DNA of 53,149 bases, taken from contig CAJUFP010000019.1 of the NCBI GenBank assembly GCA_910585645.1, positions 1-53,149 of the forward strand, read 5' to 3'. Shown in pieces: positions 26,529 to 34,405 of the stretch; the first letter of the stretch is position 1; each line of letters opens with the position of its first letter. The notes under the pieces were generated by a model that saw nothing but the letters and a program-made list of their open reading frames with translations, searched no databases and was not told where the DNA came from. The position numbers were made by a program, and so were the translations under genes. This stretch comes from an uncultured Hungatella sp. Its GTDB lineage: Bacteria; Bacillota; Clostridia; Lachnospirales; Lachnospiraceae.

Positions 26529-26557
26529 TTGCCAAGTTTTGGGAAAAGTATTATAGT
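26529..26557 (+). promoter_or_regulatory. Promoter of the DUF1858 gene
   Basis: TTGCCA (26529-26534) and TATAGT (26552-26557) are 17 bp apart, 31 bp before the ATG. Confidence 0.65.
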
Positions 26558-26588
26558 AGTATCAGCACATGGAAAGGAGGAGTTACCC

Positions 26589-26789
26589 ATGCAGATCAAT
26601 AAAGAAATGCTGATCGGACAGCTGGTGCAGATGGACGAGCTGATCCCCCAGATGCTGATGGGCGCCGGAATGCACTGTTTAGGATGTCCGTCCGCACAGG
26701 GCGAGAGCCTGGAAGAAGCGTGTTATGTTCATGGAATCGACTGCGATGACCTGGTATCCAAGATGAATGAGATCCTGGCCGACCGCTGA
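26589..26789 (+). CDS. DUF1858 / hybrid-cluster-associated redox disulfide protein
   Basis: The 66-residue protein matches DUF1858, small proteins often linked with hybrid-cluster (prismane) proteins. The pattern is INKEMLIGQLVQMDELIP, then GMHCLGCPSAQGESLEEAC, with the C-x2-C that is thought to act as a redox disulfide, and a closing helix. The ATG at 26589 follows AAAGGAGGAGTTACCC. It is divergent from ferredoxin across 227 bp; both are probably part of anaerobic redox metabolism, though no functional link is shown. Confidence 0.88.
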   Translation: MQINKEMLIGQLVQMDELIPQMLMGAGMHCLGCPSAQGESLEEACYVHGIDCDDLVSKMNEILADR

Positions 26790-26813
26790 TCTTAGACAGG
26801 GATAAAAGCATCA

Positions 26814-26852
26814 AAAAGAGCCGTCCGCGTAAACGTGGGCGGCTCTTTAAAA
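26814..26852. terminator. Bidirectional terminator between DUF1858 gene and mecA
   Basis: AAAGAGCCGTCCGCG and its complement CGTGGGCGGCTCTTT flank a short TAAA loop, with T-rich sequence on both strands. Confidence 0.85.
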
Positions 26853-26868
26853 GGAGAAAGAATAACAA

Positions 26869-27600
26869 TCAAAAAGAGGAGAACACCTGGAGGGCCTTAT
26901 CCTGGCAGATAACCTCATAATGTTCCAGATAATAGGCCTCGCTGGCGTATTCGTGGTGAACCTTGGTTCCATATTCGGCAAGCACATTGCAGGCGCGGCT
27001 GAATGCCAGGGAGTCGCTGTCGTCATTTTTTATGACCAGAAAATACTGGGAGGTATCCGGTTTTTTGTAGAGGGTGTTAACGCCGTCGAAAATACTCTTC
27101 ACGGCCCGGGCGGCTTCTGATATCATGTCCAGGCTGTCAAAAGAATAGATCCGCAGGGAGGGACCGTCCGTCTGAGTCTCCCCGTCGCCTCCGGCCAGGG
27201 TGTTGTCCGAGATCAGGGAAGAGAGGTGCTCCCCCAACAGCTTGGACAACCCGTCCGCGCCCTCCAACAGCTCGCTTGCCAGGTTGGACAGCAGATCAGC
27301 GGGGACATCGGTGCATGGGGAGAACTTAGAAAAACGGGTATCCAGTTCTTCCGGGTCCTCGATCTTGGTGATCACCAGCATGATGCTCTCATTGGAAAGG
27401 GGGATGGCCTCCACCATCAGGGGGATGTCCTCCGCCTCAAACCCCACCTCATTGGACGCCTTCTGTATCATCTCACGAAACAGGCCCCGGGCCTTCTCGC
27501 CTCCGTACGCCAGCTCTCCCAGATTAAGATTGCGCACGCTTAGGTCAAAGCTGGTAAGAGTACAACGGATCTGATTATCATTTATACGTTCTATTTTCAT
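26869..27600 (-). CDS. mecA: Adaptor protein MecA-like (ClpC adaptor family)
   Basis: The 243-residue protein has the MecA layout: an N-terminal domain beginning MKIERINDNQIRCTLTSFDL with RGLFREMIQKASNEVGFE, an acidic linker (~115-145), and a C-terminal domain with SLRIYSFDSLDMISEAARAV and YFLVIKNDD. MecA proteins deliver substrates to ClpCP protease. The linker is rich in Asp/Gly/Thr. The start ATG follows AAGGAAGTGATCCTAA. It is monocistronic with a probable promoter at 27645-27674. Confidence 0.88.
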   Translation of the reverse strand: MKIERINDNQIRCTLTSFDLSVRNLNLGELAYGGEKARGLFREMIQKASNEVGFEAEDIPLMVEAIPLSNESIMLVITKIEDPEELDTRFSKFSPCTDVPADLLSNLASELLEGADGLSKLLGEHLSSLISDNTLAGGDGETQTDGPSLRIYSFDSLDMISEAARAVKSIFDGVNTLYKKPDTSQYFLVIKNDDSDSLAFSRACNVLAEYGTKVHHEYASEAYYLEHYEVICQDKALQVFSSF

Positions 27601-27644
27601 TTAGGATCACTTCCTTTTCAATACGGTTCAAATCGTTCAACCAT

Positions 27645-27674
27645 ACTATACTATAGAATACGGTCAAATGGCAA
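27645..27674 (-). promoter_or_regulatory. Possible promoter of mecA
   Basis: On the minus strand TTGCCA (27674-27669) and TATAGT (27650-27645) are 18 bp apart; a second TATAGT overlaps at 27655-27650. Confidence 0.4.
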
Positions 27675-27724
27675 TTGCTATGTAAGAAATTTTTGAAAAA
27701 ATTTATAGAAATATAAAATAATCG

Positions 27725-27753
27725 TTGCCAAAACCCGAAAAGTGTATTAAGAT
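27725..27753 (+). promoter_or_regulatory. Promoter of the kinase/ParA-like operon
   Basis: TTGCCA (27725-27730) and TAAGAT (27748-27753) are 17 bp apart, so transcription starts near 27760. That leaves only about seven bases before the ATG at 27767, which matters for the start-codon question of the kinase gene. Confidence 0.55.
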
Positions 27754-27766
27754 ACTACCATAAGAG

Positions 27767-29206
27767 ATGATATTGGACAAAGGAGGTGAGCTGATCGAGA
27801 ACACCGTTCTGTTTGGAAAATATCAGTTGATACGCGCTTTAGGGCAGGGACAGAGAGGAACCGTATACCTGGCGTTCCATCAGGAGCTAAAGGAATACCG
27901 GGCTATTAAGCAGGTTCCCAAGTCGTCAGCCGGATATGAGCAGTTTAAGAGGGAAGCCCTTCTTCTGACTTCCTTAAGCCATCCGGGCATCCCTTTGGTG
28001 TATGATCTGGAAGAAGATTGCAGCAGCAGCTATCTCATTGAAGAATATCTTGAGGGAGATACTCTCTTTGACCTGGTGAAAAGCCAGGGATATCTGAACC
28101 AGGAGACAGTCCTTACTATAGGGATTCAAGTCTGTGACCTGGTACATTACCTGCATTCCGCAGGAGAAACCCCTATTTTGTATTTGGATCTGCAGCCCAA
28201 GAATCTGTTATATTGTCATGGGTATGTAAAATTGTTGGATTTTGACCACGCAGGCCCTGTCTATGAGGCCAACGAGTCATTGTTTCGGTACGGAACCCCG
28301 GGTTTTTGCGCGCCTGAACAGAGGTCGGGAGGCGCGTTGGGAACCTACACTGATATCTATCAGATCGGAGCTCTTCTATACTATCTTTCAACAGGGCGCG
28401 TAAAAGATGGGACAAGCCCCATACAGGATACGGCCCTTGGCAGAATCATCGAAATCTGCGTGCGGGAGGACAAAACCCGCCGCTATCCATCAATCCCGGA
28501 ATTAAAACAGGAATTAGAAACACTGTATTTGCGGACAGGTGTTTTCAAAGACAATCAATCGTCATCTCTTATACTGGCTCTGGCCGGGAGCCGTCACGGC
28601 GCGGGCACGACCCACCTGGCCATAGGTCTGGCCAGGTATCTGGAACAGGCCGGCTATAAAACGCTTTACGAGGAAAGGAATCCGTCAGGCGACGTTCAGG
28701 CCATGGCGCTTCGAAGCGGAAGCGTCAAAGACTCCTATGGTATTTATCAGGTAAACCAGATTCCCATGAAACCGTATTACGGGGAAGCTGTGTACCTAAA
28801 GCCGGTACACTATCCGGTGGTCATCCGCGATTATGGTATAGAATGGAAAACGGTGCGGGAAGACCGGGATATAAGGGCCTTGTGGCTGGTACACGGAGGA
28901 AAATGGTGGGAGCAGGACGCGGGAGCCCGGGCGGTCCGTGAGCTAAGGAGCTGCCGGGAGTTTGCGGTGATCTATAACCGCGTCATATCAGGTATGAGGC
29001 CGGATGTTCCGGAGGGCGTTAACCGGCGCCGGTGCTTTCAGGCGCCGGATTTTGGGAACCCGTGGAAATTGGACGGGGAAGTCAGGACATTTTTTGGGGA
29101 ACTGACGAAAATGGCCGGCGTGTTTCAGGACCAGGCGGGAGCCGGGGAAACGAGTGGAAAAAGAAGGAGCGGACTATGGAAGAAGAGCTTTAAAAAAAGT
29201 CATTAG
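27767..29206 (+). CDS. Hanks-type Ser/Thr kinase fused to a degenerate ParA/MinD-like domain
   Basis: Residues ~17-255 (479-residue numbering) are a eukaryotic-like kinase: glycine loop LGQGQRGTVYLA, Lys48 in AIKQV, YLDLQPKN (Asp141, Asn146) at the catalytic loop, LLDFDHAG at the DFG site, and GTPGFCAPEQ. HRD has become YLD, the Lys two residues after the catalytic Asp is Gln, and DFG is DFD, but both key Asp and the ATP Lys remain. Residues ~265-450 look like a ParA/MinD/TadZ domain, where the Walker A position reads GSRHGAGTTH, without the nucleotide Lys. The C terminus is basic. The ATG at 27767 lacks a good RBS, while AAAGGAGGTGAG at 27779-27790 points to CTG 27791 or ATC 27794. It leads a three-gene unit of unknown role. 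Confidence 0.75.
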   Translation: MILDKGGELIENTVLFGKYQLIRALGQGQRGTVYLAFHQELKEYRAIKQVPKSSAGYEQFKREALLLTSLSHPGIPLVYDLEEDCSSSYLIEEYLEGDTLFDLVKSQGYLNQETVLTIGIQVCDLVHYLHSAGETPILYLDLQPKNLLYCHGYVKLLDFDHAGPVYEANESLFRYGTPGFCAPEQRSGGALGTYTDIYQIGALLYYLSTGRVKDGTSPIQDTALGRIIEICVREDKTRRYPSIPELKQELETLYLRTGVFKDNQSSSLILALAGSRHGAGTTHLAIGLARYLEQAGYKTLYEERNPSGDVQAMALRSGSVKDSYGIYQVNQIPMKPYYGEAVYLKPVHYPVVIRDYGIEWKTVREDRDIRALWLVHGGKWWEQDAGARAVRELRSCREFAVIYNRVISGMRPDVPEGVNRRRCFQAPDFGNPWKLDGEVRTFFGELTKMAGVFQDQAGAGETSGKRRSGLWKKSFKKSH

Positions 29207-29259
29207 GAAAGGCGGCGAGAGGGACGAGATTTGGGTATAAAGGTTCTGTCAGAGGGGGA

Positions 29260-29892
29260 ATGGAGCCAAGGATCACGGGGATCGCCGGAGCCGGGCGGGG
29301 AGTGGGCGTTACCCACCTGGCGCTGCTGGCAGCCAACTACATGCAGGGAGTTCAGGGAAAGAGGACAGCAGTGCTGGAGTGGAACAGCCACAAGGATTTT
29401 GACCGTCTGGGAAAAATATGTACAGGACAGCTTAAAGACGCGGACTGCTATCGGATCCAACAGGTGGACTACTATCCGCGGGCAGAAGGCGGCAGGCTGA
29501 TGGAATGCCTGGCAGCAGGATACCAGGAGATACTCATTGATTTCGGCTCTTTGGAAAAACAGGTGTCCATAGAGCTGACAAGATGCAGTGATGTTTGGTT
29601 TATCGTGTCCTTCAGTGAATGGCAGATGGACGCGTTTCGGGATTTCGCGGGATCAAAGGAGCAAAGCGGAACAAAGAGCTGGCGGTTTCTTGCGGCCTTT
29701 GGCAGCGAGGAAGCCAGAAGAGAGTGGAATAAGAGGCAAAAGCCGGAGGTTTGGCGGATCCCCTTTTCAGCAGACGCGTTTACCATCACACGGGATCTGA
29801 TGGAGTGGATGGAAACAACACTGACCCACAGTTCTTTTTCTGGCAATGTGTCACAAGGAAGCCTCCCGGGATGGAAGAAAAAGAGCGGTTAA
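29260..29892 (+). CDS. Stand-alone ParA/MinD-like protein with degenerate Walker A
   Basis: The 210-residue protein starts with the same kind of motif as the kinase's C-terminal domain: ITGIAGAGRGVGVTHLALLA, where the nucleotide-binding Lys of GGVGKT is Val. Later LIDFGSLE stands at the place of Walker B, followed by SDVWFIVSFSEWQMDAF, typical of the ParA/MinD fold. The fold is recognisable but ATPase activity is doubtful. I regard it as a paralogue of the domain in the preceding gene. The ATG is directly preceded by AGAGGGGGA, an unusually close ribosome-binding site; no other in-frame start is seen nearby. The gap after the kinase gene is 53 bp, and the small gene follows in 19 bp. Confidence 0.6.
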   Translation: MEPRITGIAGAGRGVGVTHLALLAANYMQGVQGKRTAVLEWNSHKDFDRLGKICTGQLKDADCYRIQQVDYYPRAEGGRLMECLAAGYQEILIDFGSLEKQVSIELTRCSDVWFIVSFSEWQMDAFRDFAGSKEQSGTKSWRFLAAFGSEEARREWNKRQKPEVWRIPFSADAFTITRDLMEWMETTLTHSSFSGNVSQGSLPGWKKKSG

Positions 29893-29911
29893 GGATGAAG
29901 GAGAATGTCAG

Positions 29912-30136
29912 ATGAAAGGGTACAGCGCGGAGGAACAGAGGCAGTACGTGGACGGATTAAGACGGTTTGAATCAAGAGGCATCCCCATCTATATAGACGG
30001 GAACATAGCAAAGGATAAGGACTGGGCTAAGATCTTCCAGGTGAGAGAAGACGGGGCTTTTTACATGTGCGATTATGTGGGAGGTGAGGAAGGGACTCTA
30101 AAAGAGATTCATTTTGACCGGGTTTATAATCGTTAA
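29912..30136 (+). CDS. Small protein of unknown function at the end of the kinase operon
   Basis: This 74-residue protein is not one I recognise. It has an N-terminal helix (YSAEEQRQYVDGLRRFESRG) and a beta-rich remainder with IPIYIDGNIAKDKDWAKIF and FYMCDYVGGEEG. The pattern suggests a small cytoplasmic alpha/beta protein with no membrane segment. The ATG at 29912 follows GAAGGAGAATGTCAG, a clear site. Genomic order makes it the third gene of the kinase/ParA-like unit, and it is followed by a structured RNA end. Confidence 0.65.
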   Translation: MKGYSAEEQRQYVDGLRRFESRGIPIYIDGNIAKDKDWAKIFQVREDGAFYMCDYVGGEEGTLKEIHFDRVYNR

Positions 30137-30137
30137 C

Positions 30138-30255
30138 TGCATCTGCTTTCGGGTCCCGGGAGGATACCGGATTCAGCCTGCAGCCAAAGGATGAAGGGAC
30201 CCGGATCACATGCAGGCGCGGCACGGCGCGAAGAAATGCATTGTGCCGCGTTTTT
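30138..30255 (+). terminator. Nested inverted-repeat RNA structure plus terminator
   Basis: CTGCAT (30138-30143) pairs with ATGCAG (30210-30215) and, inside it, CGGGTCCC (30150-30157) pairs with GGGACCCG (30196-30203), a two-step stem enclosing ~38 nt. Directly after it CGCGGCAC (30217-30224) pairs with GTGCCGCG (30243-30250) and TTTTT, an intrinsic terminator. The first structure is not needed for termination. Confidence 0.7.
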
Positions 30256-30348
30256 CATGTTCGGGATTAAAGAAAATTTAAGATGCATGACCTCAAAAGT
30301 ATGTTATACTAAAGATACTACTGTGCAGGCGCATAAGGAGGAGGGACC

Positions 30349-32010
30349 TTGAAAGAAAAACGGATTCCAATATTCATAGCCATAGGGCTGGTGATCCTGG
30401 CCGTGATGGGAGCTGCGGGGTGGCTTATATTGAGACAGCTGCTTCCTACAAAAGAACCGGCAGATCTTAAGAAGGTTTTGGGGGTCAGCGGGGAAGAGAC
30501 AGCGATCTTTTTCAATGAAGAGCTGCAGGAGGTCAAAGGAATCACCAGAGACGGTCAGATCTATCTGCCCCTCCAGTGGGTTAATTTACAGGTCAATGAG
30601 AGATTTTACTGGGACGATACGGAAAAGCTGTTGGTGTACGCGCTTCCTGATACCATCGTTTACGCGGACACAAGGACCGCAGGCAGCACAGGGGCCCCTC
30701 TCCTTCTTGAAAAAGGGGATGAGATCTATCTCTCCATGGGCCTGATCAACAACTATACGGCAGTTGACATAAAGAGTTATGTGGAAGGCGAGTGTAAGCG
30801 GATCTACCTGGATGACCGGTGGGAGCCTATAGAGACCGGGACTGCAGGCAGGCGGTCCGCGGTGCGGGTGGAAGCAGGCATCAAGAGCCCGGTGCTGACA
30901 TATGTGGAGAAAGGCGAAGAATTTGCGATTCTGGGGCAGGCCGAGGAGTGGACCAGGGTGCGGACGGTTGACGGCTATACAGGCTATCTGAAAAATACAC
31001 ACATTAACAGTACCGGGAGTCAGGAGCACCCATGCACCATGGAACTTCCTAAGTACACCAGCATTTCTATGGACGAGAAAGTGTGTCTGGTGTGGCATCA
31101 GGTGACTTCTGACAACGCCAACGAGGCCATGGAACAGCTGATCGCCAACACTTCGGGGGTTAATGTCATAGCGCCTACCTGGTTTGCCCTGACTGATAAT
31201 AACGGTACATACCATTCTTATGCCAGCCGCGATTATGTGGATAAGGCCCATGAAATGGGGATGCAGGTGTGGGCGGCCCTGGATAACTTCAATATGGGAG
31301 AAAACGTAAACTCCGAGATCCTGTTTTCCAAAACGTCTGTGCGCAAGAAGCTGATCGATTCTCTCATGGAAGATGTGAAGCGGTATGATCTGGACGGGAT
31401 TAATCTGGATATTGAGGGGATCAGGCCAGAGGCAGGCCCCCATTATGTGCAGTTTATCCGGGAGCTGTCTGTGTCATGCCGCAAGGAGGGAATCGTCCTG
31501 TCTGTGGACAATTATGTGCCGGCCGGGTACAATGCCTTTTATAACCGGGCGGAACAGGGACAGGTGGCGGACTATGTGATCATCATGGGGTATGACGAGC
31601 ATTTTGCCGGCGGGGAAGCCGGGTCAGTGGCATCCTACAATTATGTAAAAGAAGGGATCGAGAAGACGCTGGCTCTGGTACCCAGGGAGAAGGTGATCAA
31701 TGCCGTTCCCTTTTACACCAGGATATGGACGGAAAAGGACGGGAACACCTCATCCTCAGCCATGGGGATCAGGGACGCCCTGGCGTGGGTGGAAGAAAAC
31801 GACGTGGAATTGTACTGGCAGGAAGAGTTGGGACAATATTATGGGGAGCTGAATACCGAAGACGGACTGAAGCAGATCTGGATGGAGGAGGAAGTTTCCC
31901 TGGGACTGAAAATGGACTTGATAAGGGAGAATGACCTGGCGGGAGTGGGATGCTGGAAGCTGGGGTTTGAGCCGGCTTCGATCTGGGACGTGGTGAAAGT
32001 AAATAAATAA
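30349..32010 (+). CDS. Membrane-anchored GH18-family hydrolase with SH3-like domain (YaaH/SleL-like)
   Basis: The 553-residue protein has an N-terminal signal anchor (IPIFIAIGLVILAVMGAAGW), a beta-rich N-terminal domain (~40-165), an SH3b-like segment around residues ~165-225 (RVEAGIKSPVL, VDGYTGYLKNTHI), and a GH18 barrel (~240-550). The GH18 catalytic motif DGINLDIEG is intact, with the acid Glu. Substrate is likely the glycan of peptidoglycan or spore cortex, as in relatives such as SleL and YaaH, but that is inferred. It uses a TTG start after AAGGAGGAGGGACC. A -10 TATACT at 30305-30310 supports its own promoter. The following lipoprotein gene starts 13 bp later. Confidence 0.88.
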   Translation: MKEKRIPIFIAIGLVILAVMGAAGWLILRQLLPTKEPADLKKVLGVSGEETAIFFNEELQEVKGITRDGQIYLPLQWVNLQVNERFYWDDTEKLLVYALPDTIVYADTRTAGSTGAPLLLEKGDEIYLSMGLINNYTAVDIKSYVEGECKRIYLDDRWEPIETGTAGRRSAVRVEAGIKSPVLTYVEKGEEFAILGQAEEWTRVRTVDGYTGYLKNTHINSTGSQEHPCTMELPKYTSISMDEKVCLVWHQVTSDNANEAMEQLIANTSGVNVIAPTWFALTDNNGTYHSYASRDYVDKAHEMGMQVWAALDNFNMGENVNSEILFSKTSVRKKLIDSLMEDVKRYDLDGINLDIEGIRPEAGPHYVQFIRELSVSCRKEGIVLSVDNYVPAGYNAFYNRAEQGQVADYVIIMGYDEHFAGGEAGSVASYNYVKEGIEKTLALVPREKVINAVPFYTRIWTEKDGNTSSSAMGIRDALAWVEENDVELYWQEELGQYYGELNTEDGLKQIWMEEEVSLGLKMDLIRENDLAGVGCWKLGFEPASIWDVVKVNK

Positions 32011-32023
32011 CAGAGGCGGATAC

Positions 32024-33451
32024 ATGAGAAGGATAGGCATACTTTGCCTGGTTACAGGGGCGCTGATGCTTGGCGGCTGTTCTCTTGCGGGGCAGGAGCG
32101 CGGGGAGACTGTGGCGGGCTCGGATATTATCATTGAAAAACACACAGAAGAGGATATGGAGGAGGGGCCCACAGCGCCCAGCCTTTCCCCGGAGGAAGCG
32201 ACCATCGAACCGCTCCATTTGCCGGAGCTTGGCACTGAGACCAACACGGTAAATCCGGAGATCGTGATCGCGTCGGATATTCACTACCTGGCCAAGGAAC
32301 TGACGGACTTCGGCAGCGCTTTTCAGGAGATGGACCGGAATGAGGACGGGAAGATGGCTGCCTATGTGTGGGAGATCACCGACGCCTTTTTAAATCAGGT
32401 TATAGATCGGAGACCTCAGGTTTTGATCTTGTCAGGGGATCTGACGCTGAACGGGGAGCGGGCCAGCCAGGAGGCGCTGGCACAGCAGCTTAAGCGGGTG
32501 GAGGATGCCGGTATCCCGGTGGTGGTGATCCCGGGCAATCATGACATCAACAACGCAAAGGCCTGCTCTTTTATAGGGGAGGACAAGGTGCCTGCGGAGC
32601 CTACCAGCCCGGAACAGTTTGCCAAGATCTATGAGGAGTTTGGCTATGGGGAGGCTCTCAGCAGAGATCCCGCTTCTTTAAGCTATACCTACCAGCTGAC
32701 AGACGGCACCTGGCTTTTGATGCTGGACAGCTGCCAGTATGAAAGCGGGGCTCTGGTGGGCGGGATGATACGGGGGGAGACATACCAGTGGATCGATGAG
32801 GTGATGGAGGATGCCTGGAACCAGGAGCGGAAAGTGATCGCTGTCAGCCATCACAATCTGCTGGACGAGAGCCGGATCTATGAGGAGGACTGCACCATCG
32901 AGCACTCAGAGGAACTGGAGAGAAAGCTGGACGAGTGGGGCGTAGGCCTGTTTTTAAGCGGCCATCTCCATGTACAGCACTATAAGACCTCCCAAAGATA
33001 CGTCATTGACGAGATCGTGACATCCGCTCTCTGTGTGTCCCCGTGTCAATATGGGGTTCTGCAGTTTTTTGGCCCTGAGAACTATTATTATGCCACGGAG
33101 GTGACTGATGTGACGGACTGGGCGGACCAGAAGTCTAACCCGGACCGGAATCTTCAGGATTTTGGCCAGTACGCCGATGCGTTCCTCCAGGAGATCTTTT
33201 ATAACAAGGCCAGGCATGAGCTGGAAGGGAAAGGGTTAAGCCCAGATGAGATAAGAAGCATGGCGGAGATCTATGCCATGCTCAACGTGAGAGCAGTAGG
33301 CGGAAAGGCCTATGAGATAAAGGACTATGTGATGGCCACGCCATACTATGAGCTGTGGCAGCAGTACGACCGTACCAGTATTTTGTGTATGTACATGAAC
33401 GAGATACTGGAGGACGCGGTGGTGGACTATAATGAGAAGAGCAGGCCATAA
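32024..33451 (+). CDS. Calcineurin-like metallophosphoesterase lipoprotein
   Basis: The 475-residue protein has a lipoprotein signal with lipobox LGGC, then a low-complexity acidic spacer and a calcineurin-like phosphoesterase domain. Metal ligands are seen in IASDIHYL (Asp, His), LSGDLTLNGE (Asp), IPGNHDINN (Asn-His), VSHHNLLD (His) and LSGHLHVQH (two His). It is outside the membrane; the substrate is unknown, perhaps a wall polymer or nucleotide. It lies in an operon with the GH18 gene, 13 bp before, and is followed by a bidirectional terminator. Confidence 0.9.
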   Translation: MRRIGILCLVTGALMLGGCSLAGQERGETVAGSDIIIEKHTEEDMEEGPTAPSLSPEEATIEPLHLPELGTETNTVNPEIVIASDIHYLAKELTDFGSAFQEMDRNEDGKMAAYVWEITDAFLNQVIDRRPQVLILSGDLTLNGERASQEALAQQLKRVEDAGIPVVVIPGNHDINNAKACSFIGEDKVPAEPTSPEQFAKIYEEFGYGEALSRDPASLSYTYQLTDGTWLLMLDSCQYESGALVGGMIRGETYQWIDEVMEDAWNQERKVIAVSHHNLLDESRIYEEDCTIEHSEELERKLDEWGVGLFLSGHLHVQHYKTSQRYVIDEIVTSALCVSPCQYGVLQFFGPENYYYATEVTDVTDWADQKSNPDRNLQDFGQYADAFLQEIFYNKARHELEGKGLSPDEIRSMAEIYAMLNVRAVGGKAYEIKDYVMATPYYELWQQYDRTSILCMYMNEILEDAVVDYNEKSRP

Positions 33452-33467
33452 GAGAGACCTGCCATAG

Positions 33468-33503
33468 AAACGGTACAGCCGGGCGCGGCTGTACCGTTTT
33501 CTT
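33468..33503. terminator. Bidirectional terminator between phosphoesterase and amidase genes
   Basis: AACGGTACAGCC pairs with GGCTGTACCGTT around a GGGCGC loop and is followed by TTTCTTG; the other strand has TTTC. It separates two convergent genes. Confidence 0.85.
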
Positions 33504-33512
33504 GTATCGAAA

Positions 33513-34328
33513 CTAATCCTGCCGCGTGTTCAAATATTCCAGGATCCCCATATGGATGGTCCATGCCAGGCGGTCCTGATATTCTTCTGTGTTCAGTAGC
33601 GCGGCCTCTTTCTGGTTGCTTAAAAACCCACATTCCACAATGACGATGGGAGAGCGGACGTGGAGAAGGAGATAATAATTGTCATTGGCCTTGGCAAAGC
33701 GCCGGTTGCGCTCCCCCAGAACGAAATCAAACCGTTTCTGCAGAATTTCGGCCAGACGTTTGCCGTTCTCCGATTTTTTGTAGTAGAAAACCTGACCGCC
33801 GTTTACGGATTCCTCGTGGTAGCTGTTCTGGTGGATGCTGACAGTAAGGGCCGGCGATGTCTTGTTGATCAGGTCGCACCTGCCTTTCATATCCGCCATT
33901 TTCTTGTTGCCGTCATCTTCGTCATACAGGCCCTGATCGCCGTCCCTGGTCATCACCACGGTCACGTCCGACTTTTCCAGATATGCTTTCAGTTTTTGGG
34001 CGATCTGCAGATTTACGTCTTTTTCCAGGCTGCCGTCAACGCCGATCTTGCCAGGATCCCGCCCCCCGTGTCCAATATCTACTACCACAACCGGTTTGGA
34101 AGACCCGGTAAAAGAGGAGGCTGCGGCGGAAGTCAGCATAGCTGCCTGGCGGGACAGATGATAGATAAAAAAAAGAAGCAGTATGGTCATGATCAGTTCG
34201 GTCCCTGACAAAAAAGAGAACGTTTTGCCGGGGGACGAAGTTTGCTTTGTAGAGTTCAAGGCCTGCTCCCAGTAGGGTTCTTGTTTTAAATATATCCCGA
34301 AAACAGAAAAAAAGAACTGTGGTTGCAA
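33513..34328 (-). CDS. cwlD: N-acetylmuramoyl-L-alanine amidase, CwlD-type
   Basis: The product is an Amidase_3 enzyme that cuts the amide bond between muramic acid and the stem peptide. The catalytic zinc motif starts at VVVVDIGHGGRDPG, followed by SLEKDVNLQIAQ (Glu), LTVSIHQNS (His) and IVIVECGFLSNQKEA (catalytic Glu). A membrane segment (MTILLLFFIYHLSRQ) precedes the domain. CwlD in Bacillus makes muramic-delta-lactam of the spore cortex; the short form and anchor fit that. The start is unclear: the longest frame begins at a TTG (34328) with no ribosome-binding site, another TTG near 34258 follows GGGAG, and the ATG at 34190 begins the anchor. It faces the plus-strand phosphoesterase. Confidence 0.85.
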   Translation of the reverse strand: MQPQFFFSVFGIYLKQEPYWEQALNSTKQTSSPGKTFSFLSGTELIMTILLLFFIYHLSRQAAMLTSAAASSFTGSSKPVVVVDIGHGGRDPGKIGVDGSLEKDVNLQIAQKLKAYLEKSDVTVVMTRDGDQGLYDEDDGNKKMADMKGRCDLINKTSPALTVSIHQNSYHEESVNGGQVFYYKKSENGKRLAEILQKRFDFVLGERNRRFAKANDNYYLLLHVRSPIVIVECGFLSNQKEAALLNTEEYQDRLAWTIHMGILEYLNTRQD

Positions 34329-34352
34329 TACCAGTCCGGTTTATGGTAAAAT
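34323..34352 (+). promoter_or_regulatory. Promoter of the Sua5/radical-SAM unit
   Basis: TTGCAA (34323-34328) and TAAAAT (34347-34352) are 18 bp apart, about 55 bp before the ATG at 34406. Confidence 0.6.
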
Positions 34353-34405
34353 GTCACCTGATATCTGTAGTGATCACGTGACTAAGAAGAGAAGAAGGAT
34401 TGGAT

